In this document: one piece after another, positions 8,907 through 17,426 of the stretch | Position numbering within the stretch: position 1 is the first letter of the stretch | Layout of the letters: every line of letters starts with the position of its first letter | Origin: Komagataeibacter rhaeticus | Lineage (GTDB): Bacteria; Pseudomonadota; Alphaproteobacteria; Acetobacterales; Acetobacteraceae | Direction of reading: 5' to 3' | Assembly (NCBI RefSeq): GCF_003207855.1 | Contig: NZ_NKTZ01000005.1 | Coordinates: 1 to 64,000 of the forward strand | DNA: 64,000 bases | Translations under genes and position numbers: made by a program | The notes under the pieces: generated by a model | The model's input: only the letters and a program-made list of their open reading frames with translations | Database searches by the model: none | What the model was told of the DNA's origin: nothing

Positions 8907-9605
8907 ATGAAAACCCCCGAACGCCCCGCAAAACCCGCCCGCCGCGCCATGACACTGGCGGAAGTCCGCACCTTCATCACCCAGCTTGCCGCCGCCAACC
9001 CCGATGCGCGGAGCGAACTCGACTTTGTCGATGACTACACCCTGCTTGTGGCCGTGGTGCTGTCCGCGCAGGCGACCGATGCCTCGGTCAACAGGGCGAC
9101 GGTGGGGCTGTTCCGTGATGCCCCCACCCCGAAGGCCATGGTGGAACTGGGGGAGGAAAAGGTGGGCGAGCATATCCGCACCATCGGACTGTGGCGGACC
9201 AAGGCGCACAATGTCGTATCCCTGTCACGCCAGTTGCTGGAGCGTTTTGATGGCAGGGTACCCTATGACCGCGCGGCCCTGGAATCCCTGCCCGGTGTCG
9301 GGCGCAAGACGGCGAATGTGGTGATGAACGTGGCCTTTGGCGACAGCACCATGGCGGTCGACACCCACATCTTCCGCATCGGCAACCGCACGGGGCTGGC
9401 GCCGGGGGCCAGCGTGCGCGCGGTGGAGGACCAGCTTGTCCGCCGCATTCCCGCCGACATGCTGCGCCCCGCCCATCACTGGCTGATCCTGCACGGGCGC
9501 TATGTCTGCAAGGCCCGCAGGCCCGAATGCTGGCGCTGCCCCGCCTTCGATCCCTGCCAGTACCGCCTGAAAGCCGACATCCGCGCCGGAGCCCCCGCAG
9601 ACTGA
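8907..9605 (+). CDS. nth: Endonuclease III
   Basis: Base-excision-repair DNA glycosylase/AP lyase acting on oxidised pyrimidines. 232 residues. The helix-hairpin-helix LPGVGRKTANVV carries the catalytic Lys, the catalytic Asp is in MAVDTHIFR, and the [4Fe-4S] cluster ligands follow the pattern C-x6-C-x2-C-x5-C in CKARRPECWRCPAFDPC. A Lys/Arg/Pro-rich N-terminal tail of about 14 residues precedes the core; an internal ATG at codon 15 is an alternative start. The stop lies only three bases from the convergent comEC stop. Confidence 0.95.
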   Translation: MKTPERPAKPARRAMTLAEVRTFITQLAAANPDARSELDFVDDYTLLVAVVLSAQATDASVNRATVGLFRDAPTPKAMVELGEEKVGEHIRTIGLWRTKAHNVVSLSRQLLERFDGRVPYDRAALESLPGVGRKTANVVMNVAFGDSTMAVDTHIFRIGNRTGLAPGASVRAVEDQLVRRIPADMLRPAHHWLILHGRYVCKARRPECWRCPAFDPCQYRLKADIRAGAPAD

Positions 9606-9608
9606 GTG

Positions 9609-11735
9609 CTATTCCGCCTGCGCCAGTGGCAGGTCGGGCATGCCCGACCCACCGGGCCGCATGACCCATGGCCGCGCGCCACGGGTGGCGCGGTCGGTAC
9701 GCATCTCCAGCCCGTCTCCGCCACGGAAATAGAGGGCATAGGCCCCTTCGCGCCACAGGTCGAAGCGCCCGACCCGCCCCACGCCGGGACAGCCCGCCTG
9801 CCCGTGCAGGTTCACCACCACCCGTGCCCCGAGGCACAGCGCCGCATCGGGCATGCGTGCGGCCAGCAGCAGCACGATATCGCCCCCCTGCCCCGCAACA
9901 CGGCATATCCCGTTCCGGCACGCCACCCTGCCCTGCCGGCCCTCCACGGGCAGCAGCCCCGCGCGCAGACCGGTCACCCGCTGCCATTCCCGCAGTACGA
10001 AGGGATCGGGATGCGTGCCCGGCCCGGTCAGTACCTGCCCCCCCGTCACCACCCCGACCATGCGCGCATCGGGTGCCACCAGCACGACCGGCATCCTGCC
10101 CACCCATGGTGACAGCACGGCCAGCACAACCGGCAGCGCACCCAGCAGCCTGGCCCGCCCCACCCACAGGCACAGCCAGCACAGCCCGGCAAAGAACAGC
10201 ACCAGCCCGCCACCGCCCATGGCGGGCACACTGACGCGCGCCACCGGCAGTCCCGCCACCAGATGCGCAAGCCACGCCACCACGCCAATGCCCCAGCCCA
10301 TGGGCGCCAGCGCCAGCTTTTCCGCCCCCAGCGGCATGAGCAGCAGCGAGACCAGCCCCCACGGCATGATCCAGACCGACATGAGCGGCACGGCCAGCAG
10401 GTTGGCCAGCACGAACCATGGCTGCACCGTGCCGAAATGCGCCATGCCCACCGGCAGGCACGCGCTGCCCGCCAGCACGCTGGCCAGCAGGGGGCGGCCC
10501 ATGCGCGCGCCCACCCGCCGCATCCACATCACGTCATGCCCCCACGCGGACAGGACGGGGCGCAGGGCATCGAATCCGGCAACCAGCGCCATGACCGCGG
10601 CCATCGACATCTGAAGTGGCAGTTCAGCCACCTCTTCGGGGGCCAGCACCATCAGCACGGCCGCCGCCACCGCCAGCGCGCGGATGGACAGCGGCCGCCT
10701 GCCCGCAAGCAGCGCCACAACCGCCAGCCCCGCCATGATCAGGCTGCGCTGTGCGGGCAGGTGCGCGCCCGTCAGTACCACATACCCGCCACCCGCCAGC
10801 AGCGCGGCCACGCCGGCAATCTGTCGGCACGGCCAGAACAGCGCCGCGTGCTCGGACAGCGCCAGCCCCATGCGCACCACCGCCATGACCAGCCCCATCA
10901 CGATGGCAAGATGCAGCCCCGCCACCGCCAGCAGATGGGCCAGCCCCGCATCGGCGAAGGCTTCGCGTGTCTCCGCGTCAATCACCCCATCCTCCCCTGT
11001 CAGCACGGTCGCGGCAATCGTGCCGCGCGGGCCGGGCAGCGCCGTGCGGATTCGCTGCGCCAGCCCCTGCCGCAGGGTGCGAAACCACGCCGCCATGCCC
11101 GACGGGCCGCGCGGATGCGCGGATGTCACGCGCTCCAGCGCGCGGCCATAACCCGCCAGCCCGCCAAACCACGCACGCCGCTGGGCATCATACCCGCCCG
11201 GCATGGCCGGAAAGGCGGGTGGCGCAAGCAGGACCCGGGCTGAAAGCGTATCCCCCGCAACGGGCACGGCCGGGTCATCGGGCCGCAGGCGCAGCATGAT
11301 CTGGCGGCGCAGGGGCCGCATGCCGATATTGATGCCGTCCAGAAACCGCACATCGGCCAGCCCCACGCGCGACACCCGCGTCCCGTCACGCAGCGTCTGC
11401 CCGTCCACCCCCGTCACGCGCCCGGACAGATGCACGGCCCGGCGGGGCAGATCGGGAAAGGGTGGCATGCGATGCGCCTGCCCCCATGCCACCAGCAGCC
11501 CCGCAGCACACGCCCCCACCACGCCACACCCCATGCGCACGGGCAGGCGCGCCCCCCACAGCAGCCTGCCCGTGACGGACGCCACCACAAGCATGCCCAT
11601 GCCGAAGGCCCATGTGCCACCCGGCTCCCACGGCAGGGCGAAATACAGGGCGATACCGGCGGCCAGCAGCACGGGCAGCCAGACGATGAAGCGGGCATGC
11701 TGCCCCCACAGCCATGCCGCCACCGTCTGGCCCAT
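9609..11735 (-). CDS. comEC: ComEC/Rec2-family DNA uptake channel
   Basis: Polytopic inner-membrane protein of 708 residues, resembling ComEC, the channel that passes single-stranded DNA into the cytoplasm during natural transformation. An N-terminal soluble domain lies between early helices, then the competence domain includes LTGEDGVIDAETREAFADAGLAHLLAVAGLHLAIV, typical of the family (segment around residues 235-265). At least nine hydrophobic helices follow. The C-terminal soluble region is short, without an obvious metallo-beta-lactamase HxHxDH motif. It faces gltX, a common alphaproteobacterial arrangement. Whether this organism is transformable is not shown by sequence. Confidence 0.88.
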   Translation of the reverse strand: MGQTVAAWLWGQHARFIVWLPVLLAAGIALYFALPWEPGGTWAFGMGMLVVASVTGRLLWGARLPVRMGCGVVGACAAGLLVAWGQAHRMPPFPDLPRRAVHLSGRVTGVDGQTLRDGTRVSRVGLADVRFLDGINIGMRPLRRQIMLRLRPDDPAVPVAGDTLSARVLLAPPAFPAMPGGYDAQRRAWFGGLAGYGRALERVTSAHPRGPSGMAAWFRTLRQGLAQRIRTALPGPRGTIAATVLTGEDGVIDAETREAFADAGLAHLLAVAGLHLAIVMGLVMAVVRMGLALSEHAALFWPCRQIAGVAALLAGGGYVVLTGAHLPAQRSLIMAGLAVVALLAGRRPLSIRALAVAAAVLMVLAPEEVAELPLQMSMAAVMALVAGFDALRPVLSAWGHDVMWMRRVGARMGRPLLASVLAGSACLPVGMAHFGTVQPWFVLANLLAVPLMSVWIMPWGLVSLLLMPLGAEKLALAPMGWGIGVVAWLAHLVAGLPVARVSVPAMGGGGLVLFFAGLCWLCLWVGRARLLGALPVVLAVLSPWVGRMPVVLVAPDARMVGVVTGGQVLTGPGTHPDPFVLREWQRVTGLRAGLLPVEGRQGRVACRNGICRVAGQGGDIVLLLAARMPDAALCLGARVVVNLHGQAGCPGVGRVGRFDLWREGAYALYFRGGDGLEMRTDRATRGARPWVMRPGGSGMPDLPLAQAE

Positions 11736-11923
11736 GCGCAGGAATGCTGCGTGGAGAAGGGGGATATGCTGGCGCGAGGGAGGGACCTCCGTAATAATTC
11801 ATGCGGGCCGGTGCCGGGCATGCGCCCCGCGCGTGGCCATAATGCCCATCCTACCGGCCGAGATGGCCCGCACGCCAGACAGCCCCCTGTCAGCAGGGCG
11901 AAAACATGCTAAGGAGCCGGCTC

Positions 11924-13330
11924 ATGACAGTCCGTACGCGTTTCGCACCCAGCCCCACCGGCCTGCTGCATATCGGCAACGCCCGTGCCGCCCTTTTCAA
12001 TTTCCTCTATGCCCGCCACCATGGCGGGCAGTTCCTGCTCCGCATCGAGGATACAGACCGTGAGCGGTCGACCCAGAAAGCGGTCGACGTGCTGTTTGAC
12101 GGTCTGGCCTGGATGGGCATCGAACCCGATGAGAAGCCGGTCTTCCAGTCCACCCGGCAGGCCCGCCATACCGAGGTGGCGCACGAACTGCTGGAAAAGG
12201 GACTGGCCTATCGCTGCTACTGCACGGCCGATGAACTGAAGGAAATGCGCGAGAAGGCGATGGCCGAGGGCCGTCCCCCCCGCTACAACGGCATGTGGCG
12301 CGACCGCGACCCCGCCGAAGCGCCGCCCAACACCCCCTACACCATCCGCATCAAGGCCCCGCGTGAGGGTGAGACCACCATCCATGACCTGGTGCAGGGC
12401 GACGTGCGCGTGGCCAATGCGGAACTGGATGACATGATCATCCTGCGCGCCGACGGCACGCCGGTCTACCAGCTTGCGGTCGTGGTGGATGACCATGACA
12501 TGGACATCACCCACGTCATCCGTGGTGATGACCACCTGACCAACACCTTCCGCCAGGCCATGATCTACCGCGCCATGGGCTGGGACCTGCCGCATTTCGC
12601 CCACCTGCCGCTGATCCACGGGCCGGATGGCGCCAAGCTGTCCAAGCGGCACGGGGCGCAGTCGGTCGTTGAATTCCGTGACATGGGCTACCTGCCCGAA
12701 GCGCTGAACAACTACCTGCTGCGGTTGGGCTGGGGCCATGGCGATGCCGAGATCCTGTCGCGCGAGGAGCAGATCAGGCTGTTCGACCTTGATGGCGTGG
12801 GCCGTTCCCCCTCGCGCATGGATTACGCCAAGCTGCTGCACATCAACGGTGTGTGGCTGCGCCAGGCCGATGACACGCGCCTGACCAATGACGTGATGGA
12901 ACGCCTTGCGAAAATGGACGGCGTGGATACATCGGATACCACGCGCGCAAAGGTGCTGGCGCTGATGCCCGGCCTGAAGGAACGCGCCAAGACGCTGGTG
13001 GAACTGGCGGATAACGCCGCCTTCCTTGGCCGTTCCCTGCCACTCGCCTTCGACCCGAAGGCCGAAAAGCAGCTCACGCCGGAAAACCGGGTGATGCTGG
13101 GCAGGCTGGCCGAAGCGCTGAAGGCGACCGGGCCGTTTACGAAGGAAGGCATAGACGCCACCCTGCGCCAGTTTGCCGAGACGCATGAGATGAAGCTTGG
13201 CAAGGTTGCCCAGCCGCTGCGCGCGGCGGTAACCGGCAGCACCATGTCGCCCGGCATAGACGACACGCTGGTCGCCCTTGGCCGCGACGCGGTACTGGCC
13301 CGCATCAACGCGGTTGCCGCCCATGAATGA
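11924..13330 (+). CDS. gltX: Glutamate--tRNA ligase
   Basis: Class I aminoacyl-tRNA synthetase charging tRNA-Glu (and possibly tRNA-Gln where the amidotransferase route is used). 468 residues. ATP-binding signature [13 protein letters not shown] near residue 10 and the KMSKS equivalent KLSKRHG near residue 240. The ATG at 11924 follows a strong AAGGAG (11911-11916); an in-frame ATG at 11906 lies before that site and is less likely. The gene overlaps pyrB by eight bases, so expression of the two is linked. Confidence 0.96.
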   Translation: MTVRTRFAPSPTGLLHIGNARAALFNFLYARHHGGQFLLRIEDTDRERSTQKAVDVLFDGLAWMGIEPDEKPVFQSTRQARHTEVAHELLEKGLAYRCYCTADELKEMREKAMAEGRPPRYNGMWRDRDPAEAPPNTPYTIRIKAPREGETTIHDLVQGDVRVANAELDDMIILRADGTPVYQLAVVVDDHDMDITHVIRGDDHLTNTFRQAMIYRAMGWDLPHFAHLPLIHGPDGAKLSKRHGAQSVVEFRDMGYLPEALNNYLLRLGWGHGDAEILSREEQIRLFDLDGVGRSPSRMDYAKLLHINGVWLRQADDTRLTNDVMERLAKMDGVDTSDTTRAKVLALMPGLKERAKTLVELADNAAFLGRSLPLAFDPKAEKQLTPENRVMLGRLAEALKATGPFTKEGIDATLRQFAETHEMKLGKVAQPLRAAVTGSTMSPGIDDTLVALGRDAVLARINAVAAHE

Positions 13331-14285
13331 GCGCGGCCATGGCAGCAACGTGTTCGTGAATACCCCGGCACGGCACCTGCTGGGGGTGCAGGGCATGCAC
13401 CCAAGCCGCATCACGCCGCTGCTGGACCTTGCGGAGCACTATGCCCTGCTCAACCGCTCCCGCAAGACACCGCGCGACCTGCTGCGCGGGCGCACGCTGA
13501 TCAACCTGTTCTTCGAGGACAGCACGCGCACCCGCACCTCGTTCGAACTGGCGGGCAAGCGGCTGGGGGCGGACGTGGTGAACATGAGTGTCGCCAGTTC
13601 CTCGGTCAACAAGGGTGAGACGCTGCTCGATACGGCGGCAACGCTCAACGCCATGCATACCGACCTGCTGGTCGTGCGCCATGCGCAGTCCGGCGCCCCC
13701 GCCCTGCTGGCGCAGAAGGTGCAGGCCAGCGTGGTCAACGCGGGCGACGGCACGCATGAACACCCGACCCAGGCCCTGCTGGACGCCCTGACCATCCGCC
13801 GCCACTTCGGCACGTTCGAGGGGCTGACGGTGGCCATATGCGGCGATGTGAGCCACAGCCGCGTGGCGCGCTCCAACATCCACCTGCTGACCGCCATGGG
13901 CTGCCAGGTGCGCGTGGTGGGGCCGCCGACACTGGTGCCCGGCGCCATCGGGGCGCTGGGGGTCAGCATTCACCACACCATGGAAGACGGGCTGCGCGGG
14001 GTGGATGTGGTCATGATGCTGCGCGTGCAGCGTGAACGCATGAAGGGCACGCAGGTGCCCAGCGCGCGCGAGTATTTCCGCTTCTACGGACTGGACAGCA
14101 GGCGCCTTGCGCTGGCGAAGCCGCATGCGCTGGTCATGCATCCCGGCCCGATGAACCGGGGCGTGGAAATTGACAGCCGCGTTGCCGATTCCGACCAGAG
14201 CGTAATCCGTGAACAGGTGGAAATGGGGGTGGCCGTGCGCATGGCCGTGCTGGATACCCTTGCACGCGGGGGAGAAGGCGCATGA
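13323..14285 (+). CDS. pyrB: Aspartate carbamoyltransferase catalytic subunit
   Basis: Condenses carbamoyl phosphate with aspartate in pyrimidine synthesis. 320 residues. The carbamoyl-phosphate site [13 protein letters not shown] is at residues 63-75, [12 protein letters not shown] follows in the middle and [11 protein letters not shown] near the end; all are standard. The ATG at 13323 lies inside the end of gltX. It is followed, with a 4-base overlap, by an inactive-type dihydroorotase (PyrC'). In such pairs PyrB is known to need the pseudo-enzyme for assembly, so a PyrB-PyrC' dodecamer is the likely form. Confidence 0.95.
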   Translation: MNERGHGSNVFVNTPARHLLGVQGMHPSRITPLLDLAEHYALLNRSRKTPRDLLRGRTLINLFFEDSTRTRTSFELAGKRLGADVVNMSVASSSVNKGETLLDTAATLNAMHTDLLVVRHAQSGAPALLAQKVQASVVNAGDGTHEHPTQALLDALTIRRHFGTFEGLTVAICGDVSHSRVARSNIHLLTAMGCQVRVVGPPTLVPGAIGALGVSIHHTMEDGLRGVDVVMMLRVQRERMKGTQVPSAREYFRFYGLDSRRLALAKPHALVMHPGPMNRGVEIDSRVADSDQSVIREQVEMGVAVRMAVLDTLARGGEGA

Positions 14286-15577
14286 AGCCGGTCCTGTTTG
14301 AAAACAGCCGCCTGATCGACCCCGCCAGTGGCCTGGACCGCCCCGGCCGCCTGCTGGTGCAGGGCGGGGTGATTGCCGGCACCGACCTGCCACAGGCCGA
14401 AGGCGCACCCGAAGGGGCGGAAGTGATTGATGGCGGCGGCCAGCTTGTGCTGTGCCCCGGCCTGGTGGACATGCGGGTCACGATTGGCGAGCCCGGCTTT
14501 GAATACCGCGAGACGGTGCTGTCCGCGGCAAAGGCTGCCGTGGCCGGTGGCATCACCACCATTGCCGTGCTGCCCAATACCAGCCCCACCATAGACAACC
14601 CCGCCCTGGCCCGCCTGCTGCGCGCGCGTGGCGAGGAAACGGGCCTGATCGACATCCTGCCCTATGGTGCCCTGACCCGTGGGTGCGCGGGCACGGAAAT
14701 GGCGGAAATCGGCCTGCTGGCCGAAGCGGGCGCCATTGCCTTTACCGATGGTCCCCATGCCATTGCCGACAGCCGCACCATGCGCCAGATGCTGACCTAT
14801 GCCAGGGGCTTCGGCGCGCTGATCGTCCAGCACCCCGAGGACCCCTCGCTGGCGCGGGGGGGATGCGCGACCGATGGCGAACTGGCCACCCGTCTGGGCC
14901 TGCCGGGCATTCCGGCGGCGGCCGAAGCCATCCTGATCGCGCGTGACCTGCGTCTTGCGCGCATGACGGGGGGGCGGCTGCATTTCGGCCATGTCTCCAC
15001 CGCCGAGGGGCTGGACCTGATCCGGCGCGCCAAGGCCGACGGCCTGCGGGTGACATGCGATACGGCACCGCCCTATTTCGACCTGAACGAGACCGTGATC
15101 GGTGATTTCCGCACCTATGCCAAGCTCTCCCCACCCCTGCGCGCGGAAGCGGACCGCCGGGCCGTCTGCGCGGGGCTGGCCGATGGTACGATCGACGCCA
15201 TCGCGTCGGACCACATGCCCTGCGATGCCGATGACAAGCGCCAGCCCTTTGCCGTGGCGGCGGCGGGCGGCACCGGGCTGTGCACCCTGCTGGCGGTAAC
15301 GCTGGCGCAGGTGCATGCGGGCAATCTGGACATGGGGGCTGCCATCGCGCTGCTTACCCACCGCCCGGCCAGCGTGCTGGGCAGCAGCGCGGGCACGCTG
15401 GCGGTCGGGGCACCGGCCGATCTGTGCCTGTTCAACCCCGATACCGGCTGGATCGTGCGCGCGGGCGACCTGCCGGGCAAGGCGCAGAACACCCCGTTTG
15501 ACGGCCGTGCGCTGGAAGGCCGCGTGATGGGCACATGGAAGAAGGGCCGCCGCGTGTTCGGGGCACAGGCCGCATGA
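14282..15577 (+). CDS. pyrC': Dihydroorotase homologue lacking the HxH metal site (PyrC')
   Basis: 431-residue amidohydrolase-fold protein coupled to pyrB by an ATGA overlap. Active dihydroorotases have DxHxH at the first metal site; here the equivalent stretch is [10 protein letters not shown], so both histidines are replaced (Arg65, Thr67). The later site [12 protein letters not shown] keeps Asp-His but not the usual DHAPH. This matches the noncatalytic PyrC' proteins (studied in Pseudomonas) that structurally support PyrB. It is usually annotated as dihydroorotase, but an active enzyme would be expected elsewhere in the genome. The inactivity is inferred from the missing ligands. Confidence 0.88.
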   Translation: MKPVLFENSRLIDPASGLDRPGRLLVQGGVIAGTDLPQAEGAPEGAEVIDGGGQLVLCPGLVDMRVTIGEPGFEYRETVLSAAKAAVAGGITTIAVLPNTSPTIDNPALARLLRARGEETGLIDILPYGALTRGCAGTEMAEIGLLAEAGAIAFTDGPHAIADSRTMRQMLTYARGFGALIVQHPEDPSLARGGCATDGELATRLGLPGIPAAAEAILIARDLRLARMTGGRLHFGHVSTAEGLDLIRRAKADGLRVTCDTAPPYFDLNETVIGDFRTYAKLSPPLRAEADRRAVCAGLADGTIDAIASDHMPCDADDKRQPFAVAAAGGTGLCTLLAVTLAQVHAGNLDMGAAIALLTHRPASVLGSSAGTLAVGAPADLCLFNPDTGWIVRAGDLPGKAQNTPFDGRALEGRVMGTWKKGRRVFGAQAA

Positions 15578-16212
15578 TATACGGCATACCGACCTATGAC
15601 CTGCCGCTTATGGCCGGGGTGGCGTTCCTGTCCTACCTGATTGGCAGCATCCCCTTCGGGCTGGTGCTGACCGCGCTTTCGGGCGGGGGGGACATCCGCA
15701 AGATCGGCTCGGGCAATATCGGGGCCACCAATGTGCTGCGCACCGGGCGCAAGGGACTGGCGGCGGGCACGCTGGCGCTGGATGGCACCAAGGGCGCGTT
15801 TGCCGTGTTCTGCGCCTTCGTGCTGTGCCCGTTCCACACCCTGGCCGCCGAATCGCTGGCCGCGATCTTTGCCGTGGCGGGGCACTGCTTTCCGGTATGG
15901 CTCAAATTCAGGGGCGGCAAGGGTGTGGCCACGGGCCTGGGCTGCGTGCTGGCGCTCATGCCCGGCGTGGGGCTGTGCTGCTGCGCGCTGTGGCTGATCT
16001 TTGCCAGGGTCACGCGCATTTCATCGGCGGGGGCCATCGTGGCCTTTGCGGCACTGCCGCTGCTCATGATCCGGCCGGGGCGGGTTGACTTCTCTTCGCC
16101 CGCCTATCTGGCGGGCTGCCTGATCGCGGTGATGATCCTGTGCCGCCATCATGCCAACATCACCCGCATCCTCCGGGGCACCGAACCCAGGATCGGCCAG
16201 AAAAGCGCATGA
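15574..16212 (+). CDS. plsY: Acyl-phosphate:glycerol-3-phosphate acyltransferase
   Basis: Integral membrane enzyme making lysophosphatidic acid from acyl phosphate. 212 residues with about five to six membrane helices. The three PlsY motifs are readable: IGSIPFGLV, GSGNIGATNVLR, and GGKGVATGLG. The ATG at 15574 overlaps the pyrC' stop (ATGA), and its own stop overlaps the dprA start likewise. The pyrC'-plsY-dprA order is a familiar bacterial cluster. Confidence 0.95.
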   Translation: MIYGIPTYDLPLMAGVAFLSYLIGSIPFGLVLTALSGGGDIRKIGSGNIGATNVLRTGRKGLAAGTLALDGTKGAFAVFCAFVLCPFHTLAAESLAAIFAVAGHCFPVWLKFRGGKGVATGLGCVLALMPGVGLCCCALWLIFARVTRISSAGAIVAFAALPLLMIRPGRVDFSSPAYLAGCLIAVMILCRHHANITRILRGTEPRIGQKSA

Positions 16213-17381
16213 CCGCGCCCGATGCCGCAACGCTGCTGGCCTGCCTGCGGCTGGCCCGGACGGACGGCATCGGCCCGGTCAGCTACCACCGCCTTGTGCG
16301 CACGCATGGCAGCGTACAGGCGGCCCTTGCCCTGCTGGAACGCGGCGCAAGCCCCGGCCGCAACATGGGCCAGCCCGGCACCCGTGATGACGCCCTGCGT
16401 GAAATCGACCGCCTGCACGCCATGGGCGGGCAGTTCGTGGTGCATGGCCAGCCGGGCTATCCACCGCTACTGGCGGCCCTGCATGATGCGCCACCCGTGC
16501 TGGCCGTACTGGGCGATCCGGCCCTGCTCTCGGCCCGGATGGTGGGAATCGTGGGGGGACGCAACGCATCGGCCGGCGGAATCCGCATGGCGGAAAGCCT
16601 GTCCGCACTGCTGGCGGCACAGGGCGTTGACACCGTATCGGGGCTGGCGCGCGGGATCGATGCCGCGGCCCATCGCGGCGCCATGACGGCGGGCCGGACG
16701 GTGGCGGCCATCGCGGGTGGGCTGGACTGCCCCTATCCGCCCGAACACGCGGACCTTCAGGCCCGGATCGCCGGCACCGGGGCCGTCGTGACCGAGGCAC
16801 CGCTGGGCACCGTGCCGCAGGCCCGGCATTTCCCGCGCCGCAACCGGCTGATCGCCGGCCTGGGGCTGGGCTGCGTGGTGATCGAGGCAGCACTGCGTTC
16901 GGGCAGCCTGATTACCGCGCGCATGGCGCTGGACTATGACCGGACCATTTTCGCCGTGCCCGGCTCCCCGCTGGACCCGCGCAGCCACGGCAGCAACGAC
17001 CTGCTGCGGCAGGGCGCGGTACTGACGGAAAATGAACGCGACATCCTGCGCGAACTCCCTGAAACGACGGAGGAAACCGGCCTCTTTCCCGGCCGTTTCC
17101 CCCCTGTCCGCAACCCTGCCGTTCCGCAGCGGGAACGGGCGGGAACGGTGCTGCGGGCAGTCCCCGCGCCCGGCCCCTGCCCGCCCGTCCAGGGGGAGGG
17201 AGACCTGCATGAAATGATAGAAGGTTTTCTATCTTTCACACCATCGCCTGTTGACGATCTCGTACGGCGCTGCCAGTTCTCGACAGCAGCAGTCCTGACC
17301 GCCCTGTCGGAAATGGAAATTGCGGGCACGGTCGAGTTCCTTGCGGGGGACATGGTCGTGCGGCGTCCACCCCCCGCCTGA
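16209..17381 (+). CDS. dprA: DNA processing protein DprA
   Basis: Single-stranded DNA-binding protein that loads RecA on incoming DNA during transformation. 390 residues. The Rossmann-like DprA domain includes VGIVGGRNASAGG, SGLARGIDAAAH and, further on, FPRRNRLIAGL with SGSLITARMALD. A C-terminal winged-helix DprA_WH-type domain follows (about residues 325-390, SPVDDLVRRCQFSTAAVLTA). The start at 16209 overlaps plsY (ATGA). Together with comEC it gives two transformation-related genes in the window, but DprA is widely conserved in non-competent bacteria as well. Confidence 0.93.
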   Translation: MTAPDAATLLACLRLARTDGIGPVSYHRLVRTHGSVQAALALLERGASPGRNMGQPGTRDDALREIDRLHAMGGQFVVHGQPGYPPLLAALHDAPPVLAVLGDPALLSARMVGIVGGRNASAGGIRMAESLSALLAAQGVDTVSGLARGIDAAAHRGAMTAGRTVAAIAGGLDCPYPPEHADLQARIAGTGAVVTEAPLGTVPQARHFPRRNRLIAGLGLGCVVIEAALRSGSLITARMALDYDRTIFAVPGSPLDPRSHGSNDLLRQGAVLTENERDILRELPETTEETGLFPGRFPPVRNPAVPQRERAGTVLRAVPAPGPCPPVQGEGDLHEMIEGFLSFTPSPVDDLVRRCQFSTAAVLTALSEMEIAGTVEFLAGDMVVRRPPPA

Positions 17382-17426
17382 GCGCAGGAAACGAGCAAGG
17401 TTTGAGAATCGTGATCCGGAGACAGA

